Source of the DNA: Mycobacteriaceae bacterium | GTDB lineage: Bacteria > Actinomycetota > Actinomycetes > Mycobacteriales > Mycobacteriaceae | Direction: 5' to 3' | NCBI GenBank assembly: GCA_019242135.1 | Contig: JAFAWC010000270.1 | Location: forward strand, 1-5,483 | DNA: 5,483 bases | Part shown: piece by piece, positions 1-5,292 of the stretch | Numbering within the stretch: position 1 is the stretch's first letter | Layout: each line of letters opens with the position of its first letter | Notes under the pieces: model-generated | Told to the model about the DNA's origin: nothing | Database searches by the model: none | The model's input: only the letters and a program-made list of their open reading frames with translations | Program-made: the position numbers and the translations under genes

Positions 1-645
1 CAACTTGCCAGCCTGTTCGGTGCTCCGCACCAGGCCATGCTGATCGACTTCCGGGCGGTCTCGGTGCACCACGTGCCGTTCGATCCCGACGGATGCGGCC
101 TGGCCCTGCTTCTGATCGACTCCCGCGCCCGGCACCGTCACGCGGGCGGCGAGTACGCGGCGCGGCGGGCGTCATGTGAGCGGGCAGCGGCGCAGTTGGG
201 CGTCAGCACGTTGCGCGATGTAGAGGGCCGCGGGCTCGTCGTGCTCGATGCGGTGACCGACCCGCCGGACGCGCGGCGGGCCCGTCACGTGCTCACCGAA
301 AACCAACGCGTGCTGAATTTCGTTGCGGCAGTAGGCGAATCCGACTTCACGGCGGCCGGTTCTCTGCTGACCGCGTCGCACGAGTCGATGCGCGACGACT
401 TCGACATCACCACCGCGCACATCGATCTGATCGCCGAGACCGCGGTGGCTTCCGGCGCGTTGGGCGCGCGGATGACCGGCGGGGGTTTCGGGGGATGCGT
501 GATCGCGTTAGTCCCGGTCGACAGGATGGACGCGGTGCGTGACGCCGTGCGGCACGCGGTGGCCGCCGCGGGCCATCCAGAGCCCACGGTCAGGCGCACC
601 CACGCCGGGCCGGGTGCCGCCGCCTGTCACACGTGCTCGGTGTGA
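1..645 (+). CDS. galK: Galactokinase, C-terminal part (5' end outside window)
   Basis: Galactokinase phosphorylates alpha-D-galactose at C1 with ATP, the first committed step of the Leloir pathway in the cytosol. Frame 1 is open from base 1, and 214 codons remain before TGA at 643-645. The partial protein begins QLASLFG and soon reaches the AMLIDFRAV segment typical of GalK. The GHMP-kinase C-terminal glycine motif [13 protein letters not shown] lies at 472-510; in this family it helps shape the nucleotide/sugar site. The N-terminal galactose-binding signature and the GLSSSA-type ATP motif would lie upstream and cannot be checked. Mycobacterial GalK is about 360 residues, so roughly 40% is missing. 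The 3' end overlaps the convergent membrane-protein gene by 19 bp, leaving no room for a separate terminator. Family assignment is firm; intactness of the 5' part is unknown. Confidence 0.93.
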   Translation, partial: QLASLFGAPHQAMLIDFRAVSVHHVPFDPDGCGLALLLIDSRARHRHAGGEYAARRASCERAAAQLGVSTLRDVEGRGLVVLDAVTDPPDARRARHVLTENQRVLNFVAAVGESDFTAAGSLLTASHESMRDDFDITTAHIDLIAETAVASGALGARMTGGGFGGCVIALVPVDRMDAVRDAVRHAVAAAGHPEPTVRRTHAGPGAAACHTCSV

Positions 646-1481
646 TGGCGCCCCCGGCTGTTGGGCTGGGCCTCATACTGCGGGTCGGGGCTAAACGGAC
701 GCATCCGGACATCCGTCGGATCCTCCAACTGACGACTGCGCAGCCGTTCTTTCACCGCGTCGGTCGCGCGTCTGATCCTGTCGATCTCGCTTCGGTACGC
801 CTCGGCGCGCGTCTCCTGGCTCGCGTAGTGGAAGTAGGTCAGCAGGGTGCGCAGCAAATCGAGCTTGTGCCTCTCCCGTTTGGCCAGTTCGTGGCCGGTC
901 ATCAGCTCGACTCGTTGCACCGGCTGCAGGTCGCCCCAGTCGAGCACCACTTCCGTCTGGTACTCGCGGCGGTCTCGCACGCCACGGCGTTTCCCGTTGG
1001 GCGCCTCGGGCCGGTCGGCGTAAGAGACCGTGCCGACGAAACGCCACTCGATGGATCCACCCAACTCCGCGCGGCTCAGCGTCGAGTCCCACACCGTGCG
1101 CCACTCCTGACCCGGTGCCAGCGCGGGGATCGTTGATGGCAGCGCGAGTTCACCGACGTTGACCATCCCGTCGTGCTCACTTTCGTATTGGCCCACCGTC
1201 GGCGGGTTCGTCCACGAGAAGGCCACGTCGTAGGCCGCGGTCTCGCCGAAATTCCGCACCGCGAGTTCGATGACGTGCCAGTCGGAAGCGTGCGGTTCCA
1301 TGAAGACCGCAACGTGCGGGCGGGTCTCTTCGGATTTGAGGTCGCGGTTGCGTTTTAGGTGGCGGTGCGTATAGATCAGGGCCGCCACGCCGAGCAGGAC
1401 GGCCGCCCAGATCCCGATGACGAGCCAAATGCTCCATCCGGCGTTCGCCAGGTCGTTCCAGCGGTCTTCGATCCACCCCAC
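627..1481 (-). CDS. Single-pass membrane protein of unknown function
   Basis: I do not recognise this family. From the GTG at 1479-1481 the protein has 284 residues. It starts with a short acidic N-terminus, then one hydrophobic segment at about residues 16-37 ([20 protein letters not shown]), then a strongly basic stretch at 39-49. By the positive-inside rule the C-terminal bulk should be cytoplasmic. Residues about 56-183 look beta-rich, like an Ig-like sandwich (motif [16 protein letters not shown]). Residues about 193-251 form a charged helical, possibly coiled-coil region, followed by a polar, Pro/His-rich tail. Start choice: GGGAAGG lies 8 nt before GTG 1481. An in-frame GTG at 1490 abuts that same site, and the furthest start is ATG 1562 (311 residues). 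The stretch 1513-1550 is AT-richer, contains a -10-like hexamer and reads more like promoter than coding sequence. Its stop lies inside galK. Real gene: likely; function: unknown. Confidence 0.75.
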   Translation of the reverse strand: MGWIEDRWNDLANAGWSIWLVIGIWAAVLLGVAALIYTHRHLKRNRDLKSEETRPHVAVFMEPHASDWHVIELAVRNFGETAAYDVAFSWTNPPTVGQYESEHDGMVNVGELALPSTIPALAPGQEWRTVWDSTLSRAELGGSIEWRFVGTVSYADRPEAPNGKRRGVRDRREYQTEVVLDWGDLQPVQRVELMTGHELAKRERHKLDLLRTLLTYFHYASQETRAEAYRSEIDRIRRATDAVKERLRSRQLEDPTDVRMRPFSPDPQYEAQPNSRGRHHTEHV

Positions 1482-1513
1482 GGCGGTCACCTTCCCGATC
1501 GACCGAAGCCGCC

Positions 1514-1531
1514 TTTCAACAGTTGCTGAAA
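1514..1531. promoter_or_regulatory. Imperfect 18-bp palindrome, possible operator
   Basis: TTTCAACAGTTGCTGAAA matches its own reverse complement at 7 of 9 paired positions, with outer arms TTTCA/TGAAA. It lies just downstream of the candidate -10 at 1537-1542, at or right after the expected transcription start. It could bind a dimeric repressor or form a small 5' hairpin. No regulator is identifiable from this window. Confidence 0.3.
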
Positions 1532-1536
1532 GCAGA

Positions 1537-1542
1537 ATCCTA
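1537..1542 (-). promoter_or_regulatory. Candidate -10 box for the membrane-protein gene
   Basis: The minus strand reads TAGGAT, matching the mycobacterial TANNNT -10 pattern, in a locally AT-rich patch. No good -35 is visible at 17-18 nt, which is common in mycobacteria. Transcription would start near 1530, leaving a leader of about 40-50 nt before GTG 1490 or 1481. That would exclude the upstream ATG at 1562. Inferred from sequence pattern only. Confidence 0.4.
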
Positions 1543-1604
1543 TGTGGTAGCGGCGATGCCATCCGATTGCACCCCGCGTTCGCCGGGTGGCGGCATCGGG
1601 CATA

Positions 1605-2291
1605 TTACGGCACCGGGAACTCCGCGGCGATCGTCGTGCGGATCTCATCGAGCACCTCGGCGCGGGCCTTAAGCTTGCTCTCCCGATGAGCGCGCGCATC
1701 CAGGGCGGTCAGACTCTTCGCCACCTCCTGCGCGCGGGGCCGCACCATGTCGGACTCCACCAGCTCGTCGACATAACCGGCGGCCAGCGCGTCTTGGCCG
1801 CGGAACTCCGCGGCCAGGCACACCGCGCGCTGAAACCCCGCGGGAGTCAACCGGTGGCGCAGGATCGCCAGCGCCGGGCCCGGCATCGTCAGTCCGATCG
1901 CCACCTCGTTGGCTTGCACGCGGTGAGAGGGTGCGCCGATGAGGTGGTCGCCGCTGAGCATCAGAAACGAACCCATGGCGATCGAGTGGCCCGTGCATGC
2001 CATCACCACCGGCTTGGGGAACGCGAGAACCCGCGCCGCGAGCTCGAAGCCGCCCGCCAGCATCTCGATCGCGGGCCGCCCCCCGCCCGTGAGCACTTTG
2101 AGGTCGAACCCGCCGCTGAACACCCGATTGTTGCCCGCGATGACGACCGCGCCGATGCCCTCGAGCTCCGCATGATCGAGGGCCTCGTTGATGTCGCGCT
2201 GCATGCCCGGCGACAGCGCGTTGACCTTGCCGTCGTCCATCGTGACCGTTGCGACCGAATCCTCGACGGCGTAGTGAACCCGTTCTCCCAT
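1605..2291 (-). CDS. echA3: Enoyl-CoA hydratase/isomerase-family protein, EchA3-like
   Basis: A crotonase-fold protein expected to act on an acyl-CoA thioester in the cytosol. From ATG 2291 it has 228 residues, close to M. tuberculosis EchA3 (about 231) and shorter than typical hydratases (about 257). Visible landmarks are DDGKVNAL at 19-26, the first oxyanion-hole segment FSGGFDLK at 58-65, PKPVVMACTGHSIAMG at 92-107, and NEVAIGLTMP at 128-137. Aligned with rat mitochondrial hydratase, Glu164 is kept (Glu129 here), but the Glu144 position is Phe109 in MGSFLM. M. tuberculosis EchA3, as I recall it, also has Phe there. Simple hydratase activity is therefore doubtful; isomerase, hydrolase or another crotonase reaction is possible. 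An in-frame GTG at 2297 is an alternative start, and no strong Shine-Dalgarno is seen. A weak TAACGT -10-like hexamer lies at 2300-2305. The gene follows the MBL hydrolase by 15 bp and is probably co-transcribed. Stop is TAA at 1605-1607. Confidence 0.88.
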   Translation of the reverse strand: MGERVHYAVEDSVATVTMDDGKVNALSPGMQRDINEALDHAELEGIGAVVIAGNNRVFSGGFDLKVLTGGGRPAIEMLAGGFELAARVLAFPKPVVMACTGHSIAMGSFLMLSGDHLIGAPSHRVQANEVAIGLTMPGPALAILRHRLTPAGFQRAVCLAAEFRGQDALAAGYVDELVESDMVRPRAQEVAKSLTALDARAHRESKLKARAEVLDEIRTTIAAEFPVP

Positions 2292-2306
2292 GGGCACTGA
2301 CGTTAC

Positions 2307-3023
2307 TCAGGCACCCATCAGCATCCGCCACTGCTCCAGGCTCGTCGGACGGTACACGTAGTTGGTGCGTCGCACCTGCGACAGCGCCGCGCTCGGCTCC
2401 TGCGAGTACCAGTGACCGGGGAACACCGTCGGGTCGCCGGGCAGCCCGGCCAGCTGGTGCAGACTGCGGTACATGTCGTCGACGTTGCCGCCCGGGAAGT
2501 CGGTGCGGCCACAGCCCTCAAGGAACAGTGTGTCACCGGCGACCAGGCGCCCATCGAGCAGAAAGCATTGGCTGCCGGGGGTGTGACCCGGCGTGTGCAG
2601 CAGCTCGATCTCGATGTCGCCGATGGCGACCTTGTCGCCGTGCTCGTGCGCAGTGAGGTCGTTAAGCGCGATCCCGGTCACCCGGGACACCCACTGCGCC
2701 TCGTGGGTGTTGACGTGCACGGGCACGCTGACCCGCTCGAGCAGCTCGGCGAGGCCCTTGAGCTCGAAGCCCATCATGGTTCCGCCGACATGGTCAGGGT
2801 GGTGATGGGTGACGAGCACACCGGACAAGTGCATGCCGTCGGCCTGCAGGGCGTCGACGAGATCGCCGGCGGCGTAGGCCGGGTCCACCACCATGGCGTC
2901 GTTGGTCTCCCGGTCGCCGATGAGATAGGCGAAGTTGAGCATCTGCCGGGCGATCGGGTCGGTCTGGGCGAAGTCGCGCCCGGACAGCAGCTGGCGGAAA
3001 TACAGGCGGTCGTCGGTGGCCAT
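2307..3023 (-). CDS. MBL-fold metallohydrolase, glyoxalase II/persulfide dioxygenase-like (Rv0634c type)
   Basis: A cytosolic metallo-beta-lactamase-fold enzyme of 238 residues from ATG 3023. All metal ligands of the glyoxalase II group are visible: THHHPDH at 72-78 (His73, His75, Asp77, His78), His147 in HTPGHTPGS, Asp164 in AGDTLF and His204 in PGHW. The GCGRTDFPGG stretch at 170-179 occurs in glyoxalase II-like proteins and is also close to the GCGRTDF of ETHE1 persulfide dioxygenases. The reaction is therefore either thioester hydrolysis (such as a lactoyl-thiol conjugate) or persulfide oxidation, and sequence alone does not decide. The protein resembles M. tuberculosis Rv0634c, whose remembered N-terminus (M-x-T-x-DRLYFRQLL) favours ATG 3023. 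An alternative GTG at 3047 would overlap the NYN stop codon as GTGA and add eight residues. A -10-like TATTCT sits 6 nt before ATG 3023. It lies between NYN and echA3 in one co-directional cluster. Confidence 0.9.
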   Translation of the reverse strand: MATDDRLYFRQLLSGRDFAQTDPIARQMLNFAYLIGDRETNDAMVVDPAYAAGDLVDALQADGMHLSGVLVTHHHPDHVGGTMMGFELKGLAELLERVSVPVHVNTHEAQWVSRVTGIALNDLTAHEHGDKVAIGDIEIELLHTPGHTPGSQCFLLDGRLVAGDTLFLEGCGRTDFPGGNVDDMYRSLHQLAGLPGDPTVFPGHWYSQEPSAALSQVRRTNYVYRPTSLEQWRMLMGA

Positions 3024-3029
3024 GTGCAC

Positions 3030-3035
3030 AGAATA
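3030..3035 (-). promoter_or_regulatory. Candidate leaderless -10 box for the MBL hydrolase gene
   Basis: The minus strand reads TATTCT (TANNNT pattern), and exactly 6 nt separate it from the A of ATG 3023. That spacing would place transcription start at the start codon, as in leaderless mycobacterial mRNAs. No Shine-Dalgarno precedes this ATG, which fits. No convincing -35 is visible, and chance occurrence is possible. Confidence 0.4.
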
Positions 3036-3043
3036 TGGCGGCG

Positions 3044-3883
3044 TCACGGCTCTGAGTGCAGCCGCACCATCCGGGTCGTGCTGCTCTCATCCAGGTCGAC
3101 GACGTCGCCGCGGGACCGAAGGAAGTCGCTGAACGAGCGAAAGCCCAGCGACTTTTCGCTGAACGACGGATCCATGCGTTTCATCTGCGCTTTGACCGCC
3201 GAGTTGTGCAGCCATTCGGCGTCGTCGTCTTTTTGCATGACAATGCGCAGCGCGCGCTCCAGAAGCCCGGTGGCGGCCGACTGGACATCACGTGTAGATG
3301 CCTGGCGCGCCCGTTTCCTCGGCACTTCCTTAGCCATGCCGGGCACGCCGGGAAGCCCGTCATACGTGACAAACTCGTCACACGCGGCGGCCAGCGACCC
3401 GCTGCTGGCCCCCGCCACGCCGATGCCGACGACGTAGCGGCCGAGGCGCTTGCACCGCTGGGCGAGCGCGATGTAATCCGAATCACCCCCGACGATGACG
3501 ACGTGCGTCAAATCGGGCAACCGGAACATGTCCTCGACCGCGTCGACGGCGAGCCTGATGTCGGCGCCGTTCTTGCCGTAGGCCGCCGCGGGGAACAACT
3601 GCACGAGATCGACCGCACGCGCCACCAGCTGCCCGCTGTAGCCGGCATTGACACCAGCCGACCAGTCGGCGTACGCGCGGGTGAGCACCAGCGTCCCGAA
3701 CGACGAGGCGAAGTCGATGATCGCGCCCACGTCGACGGTCGCGCGCTCGAGACGCTCGGTGTCGGATCCGCGGACCTTGTCCTTCTGGAACGCGCCGCGG
3801 CCATGCACCTGGTCGTAGCGCGAGATCACGATGTTGTCGAAGTCGAGGTACACCGCGACCCGAGTCGAAGCCCCGTCAGTCAT
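3044..3883 (-). CDS. NYN-domain (LabA/DUF88-type) RNase-like protein with C-terminal OST-HTH/LOTUS domain
   Basis: A 279-residue cytosolic protein with two domains. Residues about 8-175 form a NYN/PIN-like nuclease domain: VYLDFDNI at 11-18 (Asp14, Asp16, Asn17), NGADIRLAVD at 105-114 (Asp108, Asp114) and VGGDSDYIAL at 131-140 (Asp134, Asp136). This is the acidic set expected for metal-dependent RNA cleavage. A basic linker at about 183-195 (KEVPRKRAR) leads to an OST-HTH/LOTUS domain at about 203-275, marked by MDPSFSEKSLGFRSFSDFLRS and a final hydrophobic strand. LOTUS domains bind RNA, and bacterial NYN-LOTUS proteins have been linked to G-rich RNA, so a role in RNA decay or processing is inferred; the substrate is unknown. 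ATG 3883 is chosen because a -10-like TAGATT lies 7 nt before it, suggesting a leaderless mRNA; a GAGG also sits very close to the ATG. The stop overlaps GTG 3047 of the MBL gene. Divergent from the tRNA genes. Confidence 0.9.
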   Translation of the reverse strand: MTDGASTRVAVYLDFDNIVISRYDQVHGRGAFQKDKVRGSDTERLERATVDVGAIIDFASSFGTLVLTRAYADWSAGVNAGYSGQLVARAVDLVQLFPAAAYGKNGADIRLAVDAVEDMFRLPDLTHVVIVGGDSDYIALAQRCKRLGRYVVGIGVAGASSGSLAAACDEFVTYDGLPGVPGMAKEVPRKRARQASTRDVQSAATGLLERALRIVMQKDDDAEWLHNSAVKAQMKRMDPSFSEKSLGFRSFSDFLRSRGDVVDLDESSTTRMVRLHSEP

Positions 3884-3890
3884 GTCCTCA

Positions 3891-3896
3891 AATCTA
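3891..3896 (-). promoter_or_regulatory. Candidate leaderless -10 box for the NYN-LOTUS gene
   Basis: The minus strand reads TAGATT, a good TANNNT -10 hexamer, 7 nt before ATG 3883. Transcription would start at or within a base of the ATG. The GAGG between the box and the ATG is too close to work as a normal ribosome-binding site, which also fits a leaderless start. This promoter would drive the whole NYN-MBL-echA3 cluster. Confidence 0.5.
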
Positions 3897-3910
3897 CGAA
3901 AACCTGCTGT

Positions 3911-3940
3911 TTGGCGGGCCAGGCAGCCAAGTTGTACCCT
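3911..3940 (+). promoter_or_regulatory. Candidate promoter of the tRNA-Thr/tRNA-Met unit
   Basis: TTGGCG at 3911-3916 and TACCCT at 3935-3940 are separated by 18 bp, a plausible housekeeping-sigma arrangement. The predicted start is near 3947, about 18 nt before the mature 5' end of tRNA-Thr, a usual length for a tRNA leader trimmed by RNase P. It lies back to back with the NYN promoter within the 81-bp divergent region. Pattern-based. Confidence 0.45.
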
Positions 3941-3964
3941 CTACAGGGCCCTTGCGCGGGTCCG

Positions 3965-4037
3965 GCCCCCTTAGCTCAGTCGGCAGAGCGTTTCCATGGT
4001 AAGGAAAAGGTCAACGGTTCGATTCCGTTAGGGGGCT
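3965..4037 (+). tRNA. thrT: tRNA-Thr, anticodon GGT
   Basis: A complete cloverleaf of 73 nt can be drawn. The acceptor stem is GCCCCCT (3965-3971) with AGGGGGC (4030-4036), discriminator T4037. The D-arm GCTC/GAGC is at 3974-3977/3986-3989. The anticodon stem TTTCC/GGAAA encloses loop ATGGTAA, with anticodon GGT at 3998-4000. The T-arm AACGG/CCGTT encloses TTCGATT. All stems pair fully. It decodes threonine ACC/ACU codons. The 3' CCA is not encoded (TCGG follows) and must be added. It lies 17 nt before tRNA-Met and is probably in the same precursor. Confidence 0.96.
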
Positions 4038-4054
4038 CGGCGATGCCGCAACAA

Positions 4055-4128
<74 letters not shown>

Positions 4129-4178
4129 CAAAGCAACAACGACAACCAACGACAGACGTGTGAAGAAGGACAACGGAC
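4129..4178 (+). promoter_or_regulatory. CAA-rich leader with rpmG ribosome-binding site
   Basis: The 50 nt between tRNA-Met and rpmG contain repeated CAA/CAAC/GACA units (4129-4156), strikingly poor in G-C pairing potential against this high-GC background. AAGAAGGA at 4163-4170 is a good Shine-Dalgarno 8 nt before the GTG at 4179 and decides that start. No terminator hairpin and no clear promoter are seen, so rpmG may be expressed from the tRNA transcript after 3' cleavage of tRNA-Met. Confidence 0.6.
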
Positions 4179-4346
4179 GTGGCCTCCAGTACCGACATCC
4201 GGCCGAAGATCACCTTGGCGTGCGAGGTGTGCAAGCACCGCAACTACATCACCAAGAAGAACCGGCGCAACGACCCCGACCGGATGGAACTGAGAAAGTT
4301 CTGCCCGAACTGCGGCAAACACCAGCCGCACAAAGAGACCCGCTGA
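4179..4346 (+). CDS. rpmG: 50S ribosomal protein L33, zinc-binding (C+) form
   Basis: A 55-residue basic protein of the large ribosomal subunit near the E site. It starts at GTG ([10 protein letters not shown]) and stops at TGA 4344-4346. Two CxxC pairs, Cys15/Cys18 and Cys42/Cys45, form a zinc ribbon, marking the C+ paralog used when zinc is plentiful; mycobacteria also carry a cysteine-free copy that is Zur-controlled elsewhere. It corresponds by position and sequence type to M. tuberculosis rpmG2 (Rv0634B). The start is fixed by AAGAAGGA 8 nt upstream. Length is normal for L33. It lies 49 nt before hadA and 50 nt after tRNA-Met, in the conserved mycobacterial order. Confidence 0.95.
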   Translation: MASSTDIRPKITLACEVCKHRNYITKKNRRNDPDRMELRKFCPNCGKHQPHKETR

Positions 4347-4356
4347 CCCGCGCCAA

Positions 4357-4387
4357 TTGGCCGGTTCTCAGCCTGACTAGGTAGGTT
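4357..4387 (+). promoter_or_regulatory. Candidate hadABC promoter, possibly leaderless
   Basis: TTGGCC at 4357-4362 and TAGGTT at 4382-4387 are 19 bp apart. The -10 ends 8 nt before the hadA GTG at 4396, so the transcript could begin at or just before the start codon. AGGTAGG at 4379-4385 is also a Shine-Dalgarno candidate 10 nt before GTG, but it overlaps the -10 and would be absent from a transcript made by this promoter. A perfect palindrome GCCAATTGGC (4352-4361) overlaps the -35. Confidence 0.45.
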
Positions 4388-4395
4388 CACCACCC

Positions 4396-4875
4396 GTGGC
4401 GCTGTCCGACAAGATCGTCGGGATGCATTTCCGGTATCCCGACCACTACGAGGTCGGCCGCGAAAAGGTCCGCGAGTACGCCGCGGCCGTCAAGAACGAG
4501 GACCCCGCGTTCTTCGACGAGCAGGCGGCCGCCGAGTTGGGTTACGACGGCCTGCTGGCGCCGCTCACGTTCATCTCGGTGTTCGGCTACCAGGCGCAGT
4601 CTGCGTTCTTCGCGAGCGCCAACGTCGAGACGAAGGACGCGAAAATCGTCCAGGTGGACCAGGTGCTGAAGTTCCTGACGCCGATCAAGGTAGGCGACCG
4701 CCTCTACTGCGACGTCTACGTCGACTCGATTCGTCAGTCGTTCGGCACCGACATCATCGTGACCAAGAACGTCGTGACCAACGAGGCCGGCGAGACCGTT
4801 CAGGAGACCTACACCACGTTGGTGGGCCGTAGTGATGGAGAGGGAGAAGAGGGTTTCAGTAATGCCATTGCGTGA
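4396..4875 (+). CDS. hadA: (3R)-hydroxyacyl-ACP dehydratase subunit HadA
   Basis: The substrate-binding subunit of the FAS-II dehydratase, which pairs with HadB to dehydrate 3-hydroxyacyl-ACP during the earlier rounds of meromycolate elongation. The 159-residue protein (M. tuberculosis 158) has a hot-dog fold: IVGMHFRYPDHYEV at the N-terminus, GLLAPLTFISVFGY at 52-65 lining the acyl channel, IVQVDQVLKF near 85, and QETYTTLVGR near the C-terminus. It lacks the Asp/His pair of a hydratase-2 active site, as HadA normally does. Residue 61 is Ser (codon TCG, 4576-4578), where M. tuberculosis has Cys61, the residue modified by isoxyl and thiacetazone. The start is GTG 4396, matching the conserved MALS N-terminus. 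The last 14 bp overlap hadB. Confidence 0.97.
   Translation: MALSDKIVGMHFRYPDHYEVGREKVREYAAAVKNEDPAFFDEQAAAELGYDGLLAPLTFISVFGYQAQSAFFASANVETKDAKIVQVDQVLKFLTPIKVGDRLYCDVYVDSIRQSFGTDIIVTKNVVTNEAGETVQETYTTLVGRSDGEGEEGFSNAIA
4435..4463 (+). repeat. Direct repeat shared by hadA and hadC (copy 1)
   Basis: Twenty-nine bases beginning TATCCCGACCAC in hadA match 5332-5360 in hadC at 27 of 29 positions. Both encode YPDH(Y/F)EVGRE. The match reflects the paralogy of the two genes and strong conservation of this segment, not a mobile repeat. Confidence 0.85.
4848..4853 (+). promoter_or_regulatory. hadB ribosome-binding site inside hadA
   Basis: AGAGGG lies 8 nt before ATG 4862 and within the last codons of hadA. 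It selects ATG 4862 over the upstream in-frame ATG at 4832, which would add ten residues (MEREKRVSVM...) not present in the HadB family. Confidence 0.75.
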
Positions 4876-5290
4876 GTTCGATTCCGTGAAGGTCGGCGAC
4901 CAGCTGCCGGAAAAGGTGATCACGCTGACCCGTCAGGACCTGGTCAACTACGCCGGGGTCTCCGGTGACCTCAACCCGATCCACTGGGACGACGACATCG
5001 CCAAGCAGGTCGGCCTGGACACCGCGATCGCCCACGGCATGCTGACGATGGGCCTGGGCGGCGGCTACGTGACCTCCTGGGTCGGCGATCCCGGTGCGGT
5101 CACCGAGTACAACGTCCGGTTCACCGCCGTCGTGCCCGTGCCCAACGACGGCCGCGGCGCCGACATCGTGTTCACCGGCAAGGTCAAGTCGGCTGACCCG
5201 GAGACCAAATCGGTGACGATCGCATTGTCGGCCACCACTGGCGGGAAGAAGATCTTCGGCCGGGCCGTCGCGACCGCGAACCTGGCGTAG
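4862..5290 (+). CDS. hadB: (3R)-hydroxyacyl-ACP dehydratase catalytic subunit HadB
   Basis: The catalytic partner of both HadA and HadC in mycobacterial FAS-II; it removes water from 3-hydroxyacyl-ACP to give trans-2-enoyl-ACP. The protein is 142 residues, the same length as M. tuberculosis HadB. The MaoC/R-hydratase motif runs SGDLNPIHWDD at 34-44, with the catalytic Asp36 and His41 both present. It is followed by GLDTAIAHGMLTMG (51-64) and TEYNVRFTAVVPVP (81-94), near-identical to mycobacterial orthologs. The start ATG 4862 has a good Shine-Dalgarno and overlaps the end of hadA by 14 bp in another frame, so translation is likely coupled. TAG at 5288-5290 is 2 nt before hadC. HadB is normally essential in mycobacteria; nothing here suggests damage. 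Confidence 0.98.
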   Translation: MPLREFDSVKVGDQLPEKVITLTRQDLVNYAGVSGDLNPIHWDDDIAKQVGLDTAIAHGMLTMGLGGGYVTSWVGDPGAVTEYNVRFTAVVPVPNDGRGADIVFTGKVKSADPETKSVTIALSATTGGKKIFGRAVATANLA

Positions 5291-5292
5291 TC

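Noticed and set aside
1587..2300. Plus-strand ORF of 237 codons
   Set aside because: Mirrors the echA3 coding frame; its composition is Arg/His-rich with no recognisable domain.
2412..3437. Plus-strand ORF of 341 codons
   Set aside because: Antisense to the MBL gene and part of NYN, both with intact family motifs; a long open frame is expected opposite high-GC genes.
3946..3968. Possible hairpin GGGCC/GGCCC before tRNA-Thr
   Set aside because: The second arm overlaps the mature tRNA acceptor stem and there is no U-tract, so a terminator or attenuator is not supported.
4160..4384. Plus-strand ORF of 74 codons overlapping rpmG
   Set aside because: Out-of-frame shadow; the rpmG frame has the four-Cys zinc ribbon and a proper ribosome-binding site.
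4832..4861. Upstream ATG for hadB adding ten residues
   Set aside because: The HadB family begins at M-x-LREF, and the Shine-Dalgarno at 4848-4853 fits ATG 4862 only.
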